Shown: positions 1 to 9,321, counted from the first letter of the stretch. The stretch is 64,000 nt of DNA from Paracoccaceae bacterium (GCA_028150825.1 JAOGIM010000001.1:1-64000); one strand, 5' to 3'. The notes: generated by a model from the sequence alone, not told the origin. Numbers and translations are program-made.

Positions 1-810
1 CAAATACCCCCTCGTGTTGCTCTATCGGTCTTTACTGAAATAGCAGGTGATAGAGATGTCAGTCATTACACCAGAGAAGATACAAAACTGTTCGTTCTTC
101 ATCTAACGAAAAAAGGGAATAAGACAAAAACTATTAGACGAAGAATTGATAGCCTATCTGCCATCATCAATTATGCATATTCAGAACTAGACTTGGACAA
201 ACGTAACCCATTCTCCAGATTGATTATCAAAGGTGAAGGAGATGATAGTTTCAAACGTGGTGTCTTTACCAACGAGCAGCTCAAACAAGGATACGACAAA
301 GCCCTTAACTCAGACAGTCAGGTCAAGCTCCTAATGCCACTCTTGGGTGAAACAGGGTGTAGGCTAGCAGAGATCGTAGGATTGAAACTTGAGGATATAG
401 ACCTTGAGAATGACCTGATCCATATCCGTCCTAATGCTGCCAGAAGATTAAAGACTAGGAGTAGCAAAAGGACATTGCCCTTAGTTGGTTATGCCAGAGA
501 AGCAATGGTTCAGGCAGTCACAGAGTCAGACGGAGATTACTTATACCCAAGGTATATCAAAGATGGAAAGTGCAAAGCTGATCATGCTTCTGGTGCTCTG
601 AATAAATGGCTAAAGAAAGACTTTGATGGACTTACTGCCCATTGCCTAAGGCATACTTTTAGAGACCGTCTGAGGGCGGTAGAGTGCCCAATGGATATGA
701 TTGACCAGATAGGTGGGTGGAAGTCTGTTGGTTCTGTAGGAAGTAACTATGGACAGGGGTATTCGTCGAGGTGGATTGGAAAAATGATAGATAAATTCAA
801 AATGGAATAG
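1..810 (+). CDS. Tyrosine recombinase / phage-type integrase (5' end outside window)
   Basis: The reading frame is open from base 1, so the gene starts upstream of the window; a TTG at 193 is only an internal codon. The visible part (269 codons) holds the catalytic domain of a tyrosine site-specific recombinase: the first catalytic Arg in ETGCRLAEI, the HxxR box in HCLRHTFRDRL, a Trp in GGWKS at the His/Trp position, and the nucleophile Tyr in SNYGQGY near the C-terminus. Such enzymes insert and excise genomic islands or prophages at tRNA genes. A tRNA-Gly 3' fragment lies about 5.3 kb downstream on the same strand, which fits this being the island integrase. The stop codon abuts the stop of the convergent cyclase gene with no gap. 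The family is secure; the specific element is unknown. Confidence 0.9.
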   Translation, partial: QIPPRVALSVFTEIAGDRDVSHYTREDTKLFVLHLTKKGNKTKTIRRRIDSLSAIINYAYSELDLDKRNPFSRLIIKGEGDDSFKRGVFTNEQLKQGYDKALNSDSQVKLLMPLLGETGCRLAEIVGLKLEDIDLENDLIHIRPNAARRLKTRSSKRTLPLVGYAREAMVQAVTESDGDYLYPRYIKDGKCKADHASGALNKWLKKDFDGLTAHCLRHTFRDRLRAVECPMDMIDQIGGWKSVGSVGSNYGQGYSSRWIGKMIDKFKME

Positions 811-2547
811 CTAAGCTACCTGCCTAATTGGGAACAATGGAGCAATCTTAGCTCTCATTTCATCGCTTCTGTAACTTTCGCCTGCAAATAACCTTTGAAT
901 AGAAATAGCGAAGTCATTTTCTATTTTTTGTACTCTTTGTGCGGCACTTTCTTTGTCATCTAGGTAAAACTCGCTGGCAGCGATAAACACAGAAGAAATA
1001 GGGCTCGGAATTCTAATCCGGGTGAATATCCGTTTGCTTTCTGCAAATTCACCTTTCCAAAATCGCAATGTTCCCTCAATTTCAAACAATAAGTCAGACC
1101 CTGTAGGATTAATTTCTTTTGCTCTTTGAAGCTCAGTCTCAGCATCTGCTAGGCGATTATCATACATTAGAACAGTGCATAGTTTAGACGATATATATAA
1201 GTCTGATGGACATAATTCTGCTGCGTGTCTGTGATGAGCAATCGAAACATCAAAGTTTCCTTTTGCACGCTGCATAGAACCCATAATTCTGTTTGCTTCA
1301 GCATCATCAGGATCAATTTCTAAGGCAGTCTCAATCCTTTCTATTGCCTCATCAATCCAATTCTCGGGAAAAACAGTTGGATCCCATGACTGTAAATTAG
1401 CCATTGAGCAAACCGACCAAGCAAGTGCTCTTGGGTAATTGGGCTCCAATTCTAGAGCTCTATTAAAAAGACTGTACGCCTTTTTTGCATCGTCATGTGA
1501 AATTTCTGAACTTCTATGGTGTTTAAGACCCTTAAGGACGAGATCATATGCTTTGGCATTTTCTGGTGGTTTATTTGCAGAAGACCTCATTTCATCAGCC
1601 TCCAACTGCCCAACAATTTGGAATGCTACTGACGATGCTAAGCTTTCCTCTAAATCCCACAAATCGTCTTTCGAGGCCTCTAATTTGTCAGACCAAATCG
1701 TTTGGTTGGTTTCTGTATTATCTAACTTAATAGATATTCGGGTTCGGGTAGCTGCACTGCGGACACTTCCAGACAGTACATATTTTACAGATAATGCTGC
1801 TCCAATCTCTTTTGGAGAATGCTTTCCATCACTAAACGAGAAACTGGCATTACTTGATGTGACTCTCAGGGATTTATATCGAGAAAGGTTATTAATTAAT
1901 TCTTCAGATACCCCTTCGCAAAAATACTGTTGTTCTTCATCCGAACTCAAATTTTTAAGTTCTAGAACAGCTAAAGAACCAGGCACTGTTTCGACTTTTG
2001 AAACTTTTTCTGTATTTGAAGAACTATATCTTGCAGCCTTATTTATATTATTCCAAAAATAAACCTCAATTTCGTTAGGTATATTTTTAAGAGCTAAGTC
2101 ACCCAGTAATCTGAAATTTTTTTCTGTCTCTTTGCTTAAATTTCTATAAGCGCTTTTACTTATGTATATTCCTTCTGGAGAAGATGCGGCCTCTAATCTT
2201 GCTGCTACATTAACGGTGTCGCCAAATACATTTCCATCTGCATCCATCACGCCTCCGTAATTTATGCCTGCTCTAAATGACATTTTTCTATCTGGAGTTG
2301 ACCCAATATTTAAGCGAGCCATTTCTACCTGAATAGCTATTGCGCATTTCGCAGCCATTTCACCTGCTGCAAACTCCGAAACTATACTGTCACCAGCCTC
2401 ATTAAAAACATTTCCATCGTGATCTTTAATCAATGCATGGGTTATTTTTCGTCTCGCAGAAAGTGTCTCTACGGTAGCTTCGGGAAATGCTGCCATGAGT
2501 TTTGAGAAATTCACGACATCTAAGGCCATTATCGTTGTTTTCCGCAT
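811..2547 (-). CDS. Class III adenylate/guanylate cyclase with TolB-like and TPR C-terminus (soluble)
   Basis: 578 aa. The N-terminal ~170 residues are a class III nucleotidyl cyclase domain: metal-binding Asp10 (MALDVVNFS) and Asp53 (NEAGDSIVSEF), and the Asn113/Arg117 transition-state pair in DTVNVAARLEA. Residues ~190-310 resemble the TolB-like/FlgO-type domain often fused to such cyclases (LAVLELKNLSSDEE, YVLSGSVR). Residues ~330-560 contain tetratricopeptide-like helices (ALELEPNYPRAL, ALEIDPDDAEA). No membrane segment is seen, so it should be cytoplasmic, unlike its neighbour at 3808-5664. It likely makes cAMP or cGMP in response to an unknown signal sensed by the C-terminus. Substrate choice cannot be read reliably. 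It lies between the integrase and the attachment-site fragment, so it is island cargo. Confidence 0.85.
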   Translation of the reverse strand: MRKTTIMALDVVNFSKLMAAFPEATVETLSARRKITHALIKDHDGNVFNEAGDSIVSEFAAGEMAAKCAIAIQVEMARLNIGSTPDRKMSFRAGINYGGVMDADGNVFGDTVNVAARLEAASSPEGIYISKSAYRNLSKETEKNFRLLGDLALKNIPNEIEVYFWNNINKAARYSSSNTEKVSKVETVPGSLAVLELKNLSSDEEQQYFCEGVSEELINNLSRYKSLRVTSSNASFSFSDGKHSPKEIGAALSVKYVLSGSVRSAATRTRISIKLDNTETNQTIWSDKLEASKDDLWDLEESLASSVAFQIVGQLEADEMRSSANKPPENAKAYDLVLKGLKHHRSSEISHDDAKKAYSLFNRALELEPNYPRALAWSVCSMANLQSWDPTVFPENWIDEAIERIETALEIDPDDAEANRIMGSMQRAKGNFDVSIAHHRHAAELCPSDLYISSKLCTVLMYDNRLADAETELQRAKEINPTGSDLLFEIEGTLRFWKGEFAESKRIFTRIRIPSPISSVFIAASEFYLDDKESAAQRVQKIENDFAISIQRLFAGESYRSDEMRAKIAPLFPIRQVA

Positions 2548-2826
2548 GTCTTACACCGTTAAATAGAATATCATGTGACTATAGCCGAGCTCCAAATACT
2601 TGTTAAGTCTTATGCTTTGAAATTCCAAAACTTTTGAAGTGAAGTAGGAATATGCATGATATTATCGTCCATAGTAATGTAAAATTAATGAAATAAATAG
2701 AACAAAGATACTTTAGTATTGCTTTTTATCTAAAGTATAGCGCAGTATAGGAATTAATGAATCTGGTTGGTTCCAGATCATATGCAACACCAGCAAAAGC
2801 AATCGGCAATCATAACATTTTTAGTC

Positions 2827-2856
2827 AAAAAGCCTCCGTAAGCGGGGGTACTTTTG
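2827..2856. terminator. Possible rho-independent terminator hairpin
   Basis: A-run, then stem CCTCCG (2833-2838), loop TAAG, stem CGGGGG (2843-2848, one G-T pair), then TACTTTT. The A-run on one side and T-run on the other allow termination in either direction. No clear gene ends here, so it may belong to an unannotated small RNA or be a relic. Confidence 0.4.
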
Positions 2857-3323
2857 CATTTTTAAAGGAAACATTATGCACAAGGAGCAACACCCAAATT
2901 ACCAATTTATCCTAGAATATCTCAGCCCAAGATTTCGTTTCATAGAATTTCGGGATCATATTCAGTGAATACTTCAAAGAAGAGATAGGAACAAAGAACG
3001 ATGGAGAGCCATCTCAATTTTATGTTCAAAAAGTCTATGGTTTGTGTTTTTCATAAGCATGGACTGGAAACTAACCTCCTAAAGACACTCCCGGCACGGT
3101 TTCAGAGCCGTTTTAAGACTGTTCAGCGTGAGCAAATACAAATTCATGAGACTATAGTGCGGCCAGAAGAAAAAGAGCTCGATGCCAAAAGTTTTTTGTT
3201 GGCTTGATAGCTGATTTCAACTTAGCCAATTGCTACAATTGTCCTGACGTAAAAATGGGGAAACTGGGGGCAGTACTAAAAGTGGACGACAGGAAACTAC
3301 GTTTAAAGGAACGACAGAAACGG

Positions 3324-3490
3324 CCTTAAAGTAGGCTTTAAGTCTGTTATTATTTTTATTAATTAAAAATAGAAATAAAGACTTCAAGTATACTTTAAGT
3401 ACCCTTTTATTTTTTTATTTATTTAACAATAATAAAAATAGAAAGTATAACTAATACTTAAAGTATCGTTATGTCGTACCTTAAGTCACC
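3324..3490. repeat. Cluster of short TACTTNAAGTA-like palindromic repeats
   Basis: Within ~165 bp the same word recurs in both orientations: CCTTAAAGTAGG (3324-3335), GCTTTAAGTC (3335-3344), ACTTCAAGTA (3381-3390) directly followed by TACTTTAAGTA (3391-3401), ATACTTAAAGTAT (3454-3466), and GTACCTTAAGTC (3476-3487). The separating sequence is very AT-rich. Such spacing is typical of binding sites for a protein (operator, recombinase arm sites or iterons). No partner protein is identified. Confidence 0.5.
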
Positions 3491-3807
3491 AAGCGTAATG
3501 CCTCCAGTCTGGCTGTCAGTAATACTCTCAGATTATAGTAACGATAAGGATTTTCGATTCCGAGTGTGACGCCCGTGACGTGTTAAAATCAAGTTTTTAG
3601 AATTAATGTTGGTTTTAAACCTTTTTGTATTTAGCCGTCACACCCGTCATCTTTTAGGTTTTATTAAGCAATCCCATCGCTAGGGTTCAGTAAATTATGT
3701 AATTGAATGCTATTTGTTGAGTCTCAATTCATGTCTTGAAGCTCGCCAGAAAAATTTTGTGCAATATCAAGTTTTATAAATTATTGCGCTACTAAATATT
3801 ACAAAAC

Positions 3808-5664
3808 TTAGTCTAGTTTAGAAATCGCACTTAGATCAGAAATAAGGTTTTCGACAACGGCACTATCATTGAACCAACTCCGAACAAGTTCTTTATTTAA
3901 ACCCTGCGCTTTAGCCTTTTTAACAAGCCTTTCCGCATTATCTTTATTTCCTGCCTGGAATTCTAGAACGGCAAAAATCGAAATAAGCCTTTTCCTCATA
4001 TCTACCGCATCAATTTTATCACCAATAACTTCTCTAATTTCTTGAAAACGGCCTAGCTGATACAGATCCGCTACCAGATTTGATGTTATAAACCAACCAT
4101 TGTCGTTCGGAGTCAACGCCAAAGCGGACTTCGTATGTTTGACCCCATTAACTAAATCACCACATGCAGAATAAACGGAGCCCAAAATCGTGTAAACATC
4201 CACACCGCCTCCAATTGTTAAAGCTTTTTCTGAGTCTGCCTTCGCTATTTCACAGCTTTTTGAAAGGTGAAATACTTCGTTGAGAGCTTTTAACGCATAA
4301 TCTTCAGCATTCCCTCTAACGTCTATTGCATTATCAATATGCTTTCTCAGATTTTGCCTATCTTGTTCTAGATTTGTAGAAATACCAAAATTTATTTTCT
4401 GAAAAACCTGCCAAGCGGAAAAGTTATAAAATACTCCAGTATTTGGAATTTTTTCTTCAAGAACATTTAAAAGGCGCTCAGAATTTTTATATCCACTTGG
4501 CGAAAACTTTCTCCATTCTGAACGCCAATTAAGAGCAGTAGTGAAAGTTTCAAGATCGTTTAATTCTTCAGCCCAACTAATAGCTTGCGATCCACCCACA
4601 GCGTCAATCTGTAGTGTTGAGAGAATTTTGTTGCCAATTTGGTCCTGTATCTGAAAGATATCATCTAAACTGAAGTCAAAATTATCAGACCATATTACCT
4701 TATCTTTCTCGAGATCATTTAAGCCCACTGTAAGGCGGGATGCTGTTCCCATTACTTGAAGACTTCCCTCAACTGTATAATCAACATTGTATTCCTCATG
4801 TAGTTGCAAGTCGGTGAAATTATTTTCGCCAATATGAAAACTTGTATTACTTGAAAGAATTTCTAATCCATTATATTTCGACAGTATAGAAATCATGCTT
4901 TCAGTTAGTCCTATTCCAATCGCATCATTCTTCTCACTAGCCGCAAGATTTCTTATTGGCCTAACCAAAACCATCGGGATTGATGATTTCTGTGCATTTT
5001 TTTTATTTAATGCCTTAAAATCATTCGTTTTTTTTGCAGTAGTAAAATAACCAATAGTTCCAATAATAATTATTAAACCACATACGAGCATCAATATGAG
5101 TTGTGAGCTGACTGACTTAGTATTTACTTTCCTTTTTTGAATGTTTTTAAGCATAATATCGTACGCATAAAACTCATTCTGCTTGACCTTTTGAAGCCCA
5201 ATATCGTTGAACTCGAATTTGGTCTTTCCCTTAACGAAATCATAAACACCTTTTGAAATTGTAATGCCGTTTGTCTGAGCTAGAGCTTCCAGCCTTGCAG
5301 CAATATTTACCCCATCACCAAGCAGATTACCTTTCTCCTTAATGACATCACCTGAGTTTAGACCAATACGGAATTCAAGTTTGACCGTAGTCTCATCTGC
5401 TTTGTTACGTTCCTGAATTGCTTCCTGAAAAGCTACCGCACATTCCACTGCGGATACTGCACTTGGGAATTCTGCTAGGAATGAATCTCCACCAGTATTG
5501 AACAGGCGAGCATCAAATTCATCAAATAATTTAGTCAATATTTTTTCACAGGCTCGCAGGTTCTGGACAGTCTCACTTTCATCCGTTTCCATATGCTTAC
5601 TATAGCCAATAATGTCAGTAGCAAATATTACTGCAATCTTGCGTTCAATTTTTTCAGCAGACAT
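3808..5664 (-). CDS. Membrane-anchored class III adenylate/guanylate cyclase with TolB-like/TPR-type C-terminus
   Basis: 618 aa. Cyclase domain at residues ~8-170 with metal Asp17 (ATDIIGYS), Asp60 (NTGGDSFLAEF) and the Asn120/Arg124 pair (DGVNIAARLEAL). A single hydrophobic helix at ~188-208 (ILMLVCGLIIIIGTIGYF) anchors it. The C-terminal ~400 residues carry a TolB-like domain (VRPIRNLAAS, YTVEGSLQVMGTASRL) and a helical repeat tail, presumably periplasmic because one helix separates them from the cyclase domain. Architecture parallels the gene at 811-2547, with the same strand and order, suggesting an old duplication with added membrane anchor, or recruitment of two family members to the island. 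Product cAMP versus cGMP cannot be assigned with confidence. Confidence 0.85.
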   Translation of the reverse strand: MSAEKIERKIAVIFATDIIGYSKHMETDESETVQNLRACEKILTKLFDEFDARLFNTGGDSFLAEFPSAVSAVECAVAFQEAIQERNKADETTVKLEFRIGLNSGDVIKEKGNLLGDGVNIAARLEALAQTNGITISKGVYDFVKGKTKFEFNDIGLQKVKQNEFYAYDIMLKNIQKRKVNTKSVSSQLILMLVCGLIIIIGTIGYFTTAKKTNDFKALNKKNAQKSSIPMVLVRPIRNLAASEKNDAIGIGLTESMISILSKYNGLEILSSNTSFHIGENNFTDLQLHEEYNVDYTVEGSLQVMGTASRLTVGLNDLEKDKVIWSDNFDFSLDDIFQIQDQIGNKILSTLQIDAVGGSQAISWAEELNDLETFTTALNWRSEWRKFSPSGYKNSERLLNVLEEKIPNTGVFYNFSAWQVFQKINFGISTNLEQDRQNLRKHIDNAIDVRGNAEDYALKALNEVFHLSKSCEIAKADSEKALTIGGGVDVYTILGSVYSACGDLVNGVKHTKSALALTPNDNGWFITSNLVADLYQLGRFQEIREVIGDKIDAVDMRKRLISIFAVLEFQAGNKDNAERLVKKAKAQGLNKELVRSWFNDSAVVENLISDLSAISKLD

Positions 5665-5723
5665 GCGACACCTTAAAAAACTATTTAGTAACTAATTACA
5701 CAGTGACCTCTAAGGGTCTAGGT

Positions 5724-6005
5724 TTAGTTGAGTATTTTTGATGAACTGCCCCACTGGCAAGGCGCAAGTATACATAACGGAAATAGGGGGTATGGCCCAT
5801 GCAGTACCCCTAAATGTAAACCAGACATTATCTCAATCTCTGTCGTTTCTTGTTCGGTCACACCTTCCTGAGACAGCAAGGTGACAGTATTATTTGTCGG
5901 CAAAACCTTGGTACACATCGTGTCACACATTTGGTCCACATTGGCACACATCGAGCATAGTTCATGGATTGACGGGCAGTGATTACCGTGTGAATCTACA
6001 CACAT
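5724..6005 (-). CDS. Hypothetical Cys-rich small protein (doubtful)
   Basis: 93 codons with ATG start. The N-terminal half has seven cysteines, several in MC pairs (CSMCANVDQMCDTMCTK). The C-terminal part shows no domain I recognise. It is the last possible gene before the tRNA-Gly fragment at the island border. No good ribosome-binding site or homology is visible, so it may be a chance frame or the remnant of a gene. Confidence 0.25.
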   Translation of the reverse strand: MCVDSHGNHCPSIHELCSMCANVDQMCDTMCTKVLPTNNTVTLLSQEGVTEQETTEIEIMSGLHLGVLHGPYPLFPLCILAPCQWGSSSKILN

Positions 6006-6080
6006 GAATAGATGTAAGTATATGATTTTAAAGAACTGAAAATAGAGCGTTGAGGTTGCTGTTCTTTAACCGGAGTGGAA

Positions 6081-6104
6081 GTTCGATTCCCGCTACCCGC
6101 TCCA
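6081..6104 (+). other. tRNA-Gly 3'-end fragment: probable attR of the integrated element
   Basis: The segment starts with the T-loop GTTCGATTCCCGC and ends with ACCCGCTCCA, which is the T-arm 3' strand, acceptor 3' strand, discriminator and encoded CCA typical of bacterial tRNA-Gly. The matching 5' T-stem (expected GCGGG) and everything upstream of it in a tRNA are absent: the preceding bases do not pair. A bare 3' tRNA end downstream of a same-strand tyrosine integrase is the classic trace of integration into a tRNA gene. The intact tRNA-Gly would lie left of this window. Confidence 0.7.
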
Positions 6105-6193
6105 GTTTATCCTCAATTAGTCGGTCTATCTACAGTATAACCTGCTGATAATACTCTCATAATGCTAATTCCCTGCACGTTGGGCTGGAGAGA

Positions 6194-6475
6194 GTGTTGA
6201 CTAGATTACTGACCAAAAGAAGCCCTTTTAGGTTAAACCGCGCTCGATATTATTACTTCTCAACACGTGTTCCCGCAGATCCAGTTCACCATTATAGTTA
6301 CCCCCGAATAGTTGAAGGCCTTAAAACGAAGTTCTCCCACGTTGCCAAAACACGGGCGCTAATGGCTGCAGGTAAACTGGATCGATACTGGTCCTATTTA
6401 AGGATGACTGATCCCAAAATTAATAGGGAAGAACCTTTTGAGAGAGGTATTCCCACCAAGTTCTCGAATAAATAG
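6194..6475 (+). CDS. Hypothetical small basic protein
   Basis: 93 aa starting at GTG (or the following TTG), with GGAGAG just upstream. The N-terminus is basic and aromatic (RSPFRLNRARYYYFSTR), followed by a helical middle; no signal peptide and no membrane segment. It is the first gene outside the presumed island. I do not recognise the family. An overlapping opposite frame at 6420-6656 makes the choice of strand uncertain, but the start signal favours this one. Confidence 0.4.
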   Translation: MLTRLLTKRSPFRLNRARYYYFSTRVPADPVHHYSYPRIVEGLKTKFSHVAKTRALMAAGKLDRYWSYLRMTDPKINREEPFERGIPTKFSNK

Positions 6476-6887
6476 AACCGCTCAGTGTGGTTCCGCCAAC
6501 GATATTAAGCTCTATGAGGTCGGTTTTTAGGTAAATTTTTCTTACACTCCCAACCAAGGGTAGGTTTGTGAATAACCAAAAGGTGTCAGGTATGTCAGGT
6601 GAAAACAAAGTTTTTACAGCAGGATCGTCATCAGCCATTCTAACTAACACTTCCAACTCGCTTCAGCATATTGTCGTTGGTATCATTGCCTGAAATTGGA
6701 ATTACTGAATGTTGATTTCCAGAGAGCTGAAAATAACATATAAACTGATAGATTCAATTTAAAATGGGCTGGATGAGAGTGTACATAATGCCCCCGAAAA
6801 CAATTAAAAAACCTAAATAAACCAATTGTGGTTCCAGTCTTTTGTTATTGAGAACTGCAGAGATATACGGCCAAATATATTTTTTTA

Positions 6888-7133
6888 TCATTCTGCATTC
6901 TTTATTGCTGTTTCCTGAATTATATCACAGATCAACTCACCATAACGCCTACGACATTTGTAAATATTACTCTCATATAGGACTATTGCGTTTGTATGAA
7001 TATTGACATCTAAGCCAACTACCTCTGAATACAGCATCTTTCCATTAAGTAAGATATCACTTGGGAAGAGATGTCCGTCTGCCTTTACCTGACTACCAAA
7101 GATCAGCAGGAGTGTTAGGACCGTAGTACGCAT
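6888..7133 (-). CDS. Small secreted hypothetical protein
   Basis: 81 aa from the ATG at 7133, which has GGA about 8 bases upstream; an upstream in-frame start at 7154 would add 7 residues and break the signal peptide. The N-terminus MRTTVLTLLLIFGSQVKADG looks like a Sec signal peptide with cleavage near VKA-DG. The mature part contains two cysteines (YKCRRRYGELICDII) that could form a disulfide. Family not recognised. It is divergent from the similar-sized secreted protein at 7236. Confidence 0.5.
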   Translation of the reverse strand: MRTTVLTLLLIFGSQVKADGHLFPSDILLNGKMLYSEVVGLDVNIHTNAIVLYESNIYKCRRRYGELICDIIQETAIKNAE

Positions 7134-7235
7134 TGGATAATCCTTTATTTGCAAAGAAGAAGTCGAGTTGTTAATGGCAGTATAACAGCCATAAACTAGA
7201 GTAAAGTTTTACATATGATTAAATAGAAGGGGTTA

Positions 7236-7493
7236 ATGGTAAAATATTGGGTGGCATTTATCTCACTGACCTTGTGTCTTGTTACCTGTGTAACCAAAGC
7301 TAGTGACATAGCTGTTTGCACAAATAATGATGATAAGTCTTCTGCTACTCTGCAGATGGATATGAAGAACTGGCTTGTTCTAAAGCGTGACGGTAAATCA
7401 ATCACAGAAAGGGCCATTTTACAGGCTATTGAACATGGTAGTTATGTAATTAAAGATAGCAGGCCCATAAGGGCAAATATAAATCATATTTAA
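7236..7493 (+). CDS. Small secreted hypothetical protein
   Basis: 85 aa with ATG start and GAAGGGG six bases upstream. Residues 1-22 form a signal peptide (hydrophobic core VAFISLTLCLVTCV, cleavage near TKA-SD). The mature ~60 residues have no recognised domain; a short helix-like end (ITERAILQAIEHGSY) is visible. It is divergent to the other small secreted protein at 6888-7133, about 100 bp apart. Function unknown. Confidence 0.5.
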   Translation: MVKYWVAFISLTLCLVTCVTKASDIAVCTNNDDKSSATLQMDMKNWLVLKRDGKSITERAILQAIEHGSYVIKDSRPIRANINHI

Positions 7494-8418
7494 ATATTTT
7501 CTCCTATTATCCTAAAAAAGCCAACCCTAGATATGAAGACAGTTATTGTGGCTCCCGATGATTATAAAAATCAGGCAATCCAATAACTGCCAGTAAGTAT
7601 CGGAACTACTAGTTTAGAACGTTGCTTAGAAGTGGTTATTTTGCGGTTAACTCTCAGCAACAAATACATAGTGCTCGGAAGAAAAGATTTCGATTTAGTC
7701 GAAATTTTTGTGCTAGCTTTCAACATGAAGAATCGAGAAGAAGACAAAAATTCTATTAAAACAGCTTTTCAAGAATTCACAGTCTGCGGGATCTAAATTA
7801 AGTGCAGCACGTTTAATTTCCAGTTATGAAAGTCAAAAGGCCATAAACGCTGTCAAGATTTTAATGAGTAAAAAATGACTAAAAAGCAAAAATAAATACA
7901 AGAAGCATTTGTAAGATTTTGTTTAACTTTAGCCAGTTTAAGGGATTACGCCATTGTGGTCAGTGATGAAAACATCGCTAAGATATTAAGATGAGTACAT
8001 ATATTTGTATTGCAGCATAAAAATTTCCTGCGAAATATTCTATCCAAAAGTACCCTTTTTCAAACCCAAAAACTTATGCTTCTTGCGATTATTTGGGTTT
8101 TTGCTGAAACGTCTGCTTATCGATCTTGGTACAAAGTTTTTGTTTTTCTTGTGTTTAGGCTTCTTGAATAGAAAAATAAGGAAAAGGAGCATTAATAATA
8201 AGAATAATATTAATATAAACCACTTCACAAAACCTATTATTATTGCTTATGTGGAAATAAGAATGATGCAAGGCTAAGGAAACATGTTGCTTATCAACCC
8301 CTGAGCCAATGTATTAAGTGTTTACCAATTGGACACCCGTACTAATAAACTGTAAAAACGTGTACGAAAACGTGCTCTACAAAAAGTACTACCAACCTTT
8401 TTCGGATATTGAAGTTAC
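7494..8418. other. AT-rich gene-poor stretch with a probable broken small gene
   Basis: No convincing intact gene. Around 7725-7878 two frames complement each other: one starts at ATG 7725 (MKNREEDKNSIKTAFQEF) and stops early, the other continues without a start (KLSAARLISSYESQKAINAVK) to a TGA at 7876, as expected for a short gene broken by a frameshift. A 62-codon GTG frame on the minus strand (8040-8228) would encode one membrane helix plus a Lys/Arg-rich tail, but low-complexity AT-rich DNA gives such frames easily. Confidence 0.4.
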
Positions 8419-9321
8419 TTATATCCAAGGATTTTTTCGTTTTCTCCTCGGACCAGATTTAGGAATCGACGTTTTTTGGGTACTTTGAATGGGTCGAACC
8501 TCTCCGATCATCTGTTCAAGAGCAGCGACACGGTTTGCAGTACTTGGATGAGTGGAGAAAAGTTTATCATAGGCGTGGGCGTGTAACGGATTTATTATAA
8601 ACATATGTGCTGTGGATGGATTTTGCTCTGCCTTGTGATTGTCTATTTTGCTTGCAAATCCCTGAATGGACTTTAGTGCAGAGGCGAGCCACATCGGATT
8701 TCCACAAATCTCTGCACCTAATCGATCGGCTTGATATTCTCTGCTACGGCTTATGGCCATTTGAATAAGAGAGGCCGCAAGTGGTGCTAGGATCATCATC
8801 GCAATCAAACCAACAAAGCCTATATTATTATTTCTTCGGTTGCCAAAGAACATCGCAAAATTTGCAAGCATTGAGATAGCCCCAGCAAAGGTAGCAGCAA
8901 CAACCATGATGGTCGTATCTCTGTTTTTTATATGAGCTAATTCATGCGCCATGACTGCAGCTATCTCATTCTGACCCAACCTCTGAAGAAGCCCTGTAGT
9001 GGCAGCTACGGCTGCATTTTCTGGATTACGCCCTGTGGCAAATGCATTAGGTTGATCACTTTGGATCTCATACACTTTAGGAGTTGGCAGACTTGCGTTT
9101 AATGATAGATCAGCCACCATATTATGCAGCGGATGGCCACTTGAGACTTCCTTTGCACCATACATGCGCAGCACCATCTTATCGGAATTATACCATGCAA
9201 ATAGGTTCAAACCGACCGCAAACACCAGCGCCAGCAACAAACCCTCAAAACCAGCAAGTGCAGTTCCTGCCACACCAAACAGTGCAGTCATTGCAGCCAT
9301 CAAAATAGCAGTTTTGAACAT
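8419..9321 (-). CDS. htpX: HtpX-like membrane zinc metalloprotease (M48B)
   Basis: 300 aa, normal for alphaproteobacterial HtpX. Two N-terminal membrane helices ([30 protein letters not shown]) precede the zinc site [10 protein letters not shown] (HExxH), with the third ligand Glu probably in [12 protein letters not shown]. Two further helices sit between them ([38 protein letters not shown]). The C-terminus is basic (RRKRKNP). HtpX cleaves misfolded inner-membrane proteins alongside FtsH in envelope stress. No companion gene is in the same operon. Confidence 0.93.
   Translation of the reverse strand: MFKTAILMAAMTALFGVAGTALAGFEGLLLALVFAVGLNLFAWYNSDKMVLRMYGAKEVSSGHPLHNMVADLSLNASLPTPKVYEIQSDQPNAFATGRNPENAAVAATTGLLQRLGQNEIAAVMAHELAHIKNRDTTIMVVAATFAGAISMLANFAMFFGNRRNNNIGFVGLIAMMILAPLAASLIQMAISRSREYQADRLGAEICGNPMWLASALKSIQGFASKIDNHKAEQNPSTAHMFIINPLHAHAYDKLFSTHPSTANRVAALEQMIGEVRPIQSTQKTSIPKSGPRRKRKNPWI

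Larger units (their letters stand above)
2548..3807. other. Long gene-poor, repeat-containing stretch between the two cyclase genes
   Basis: About 1.26 kb without a convincing gene. It contains a hairpin near 2833, a cluster of TACTTTAAGTA-like words at 3324-3490, and inverted 7-bp arms TGTGACG (3565-3571) and CGTCACA (3636-3642), both next to a CCCGT word. A 68-codon frame at 3001-3207 has no recognisable domain. Two related words, ATACTTTAGTAT at 2708-2719 and CTAAAGTATA just after it, lie upstream of the first cyclase. The region may be an element's control or replication segment or a decayed gene; the sequence does not decide. Confidence 0.5.

Noticed and set aside
1439-2062. Plus-strand frame of 207 codons
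   Set aside because: Entirely antisense to the cyclase gene at 811-2547, whose motifs are clear.
3001-3207. 68-codon plus frame
   Set aside because: No ribosome site, no domain, in repeat-rich non-coding DNA; could be chance.
6420-6656. 78-codon minus frame
   Set aside because: Overlaps the better supported gene at 6194-6475, starts at TTG, no recognised domain.
8005-8277. 90-codon plus frame
   Set aside because: Low-complexity AT-rich DNA antisense to another weak frame; neither is supported.
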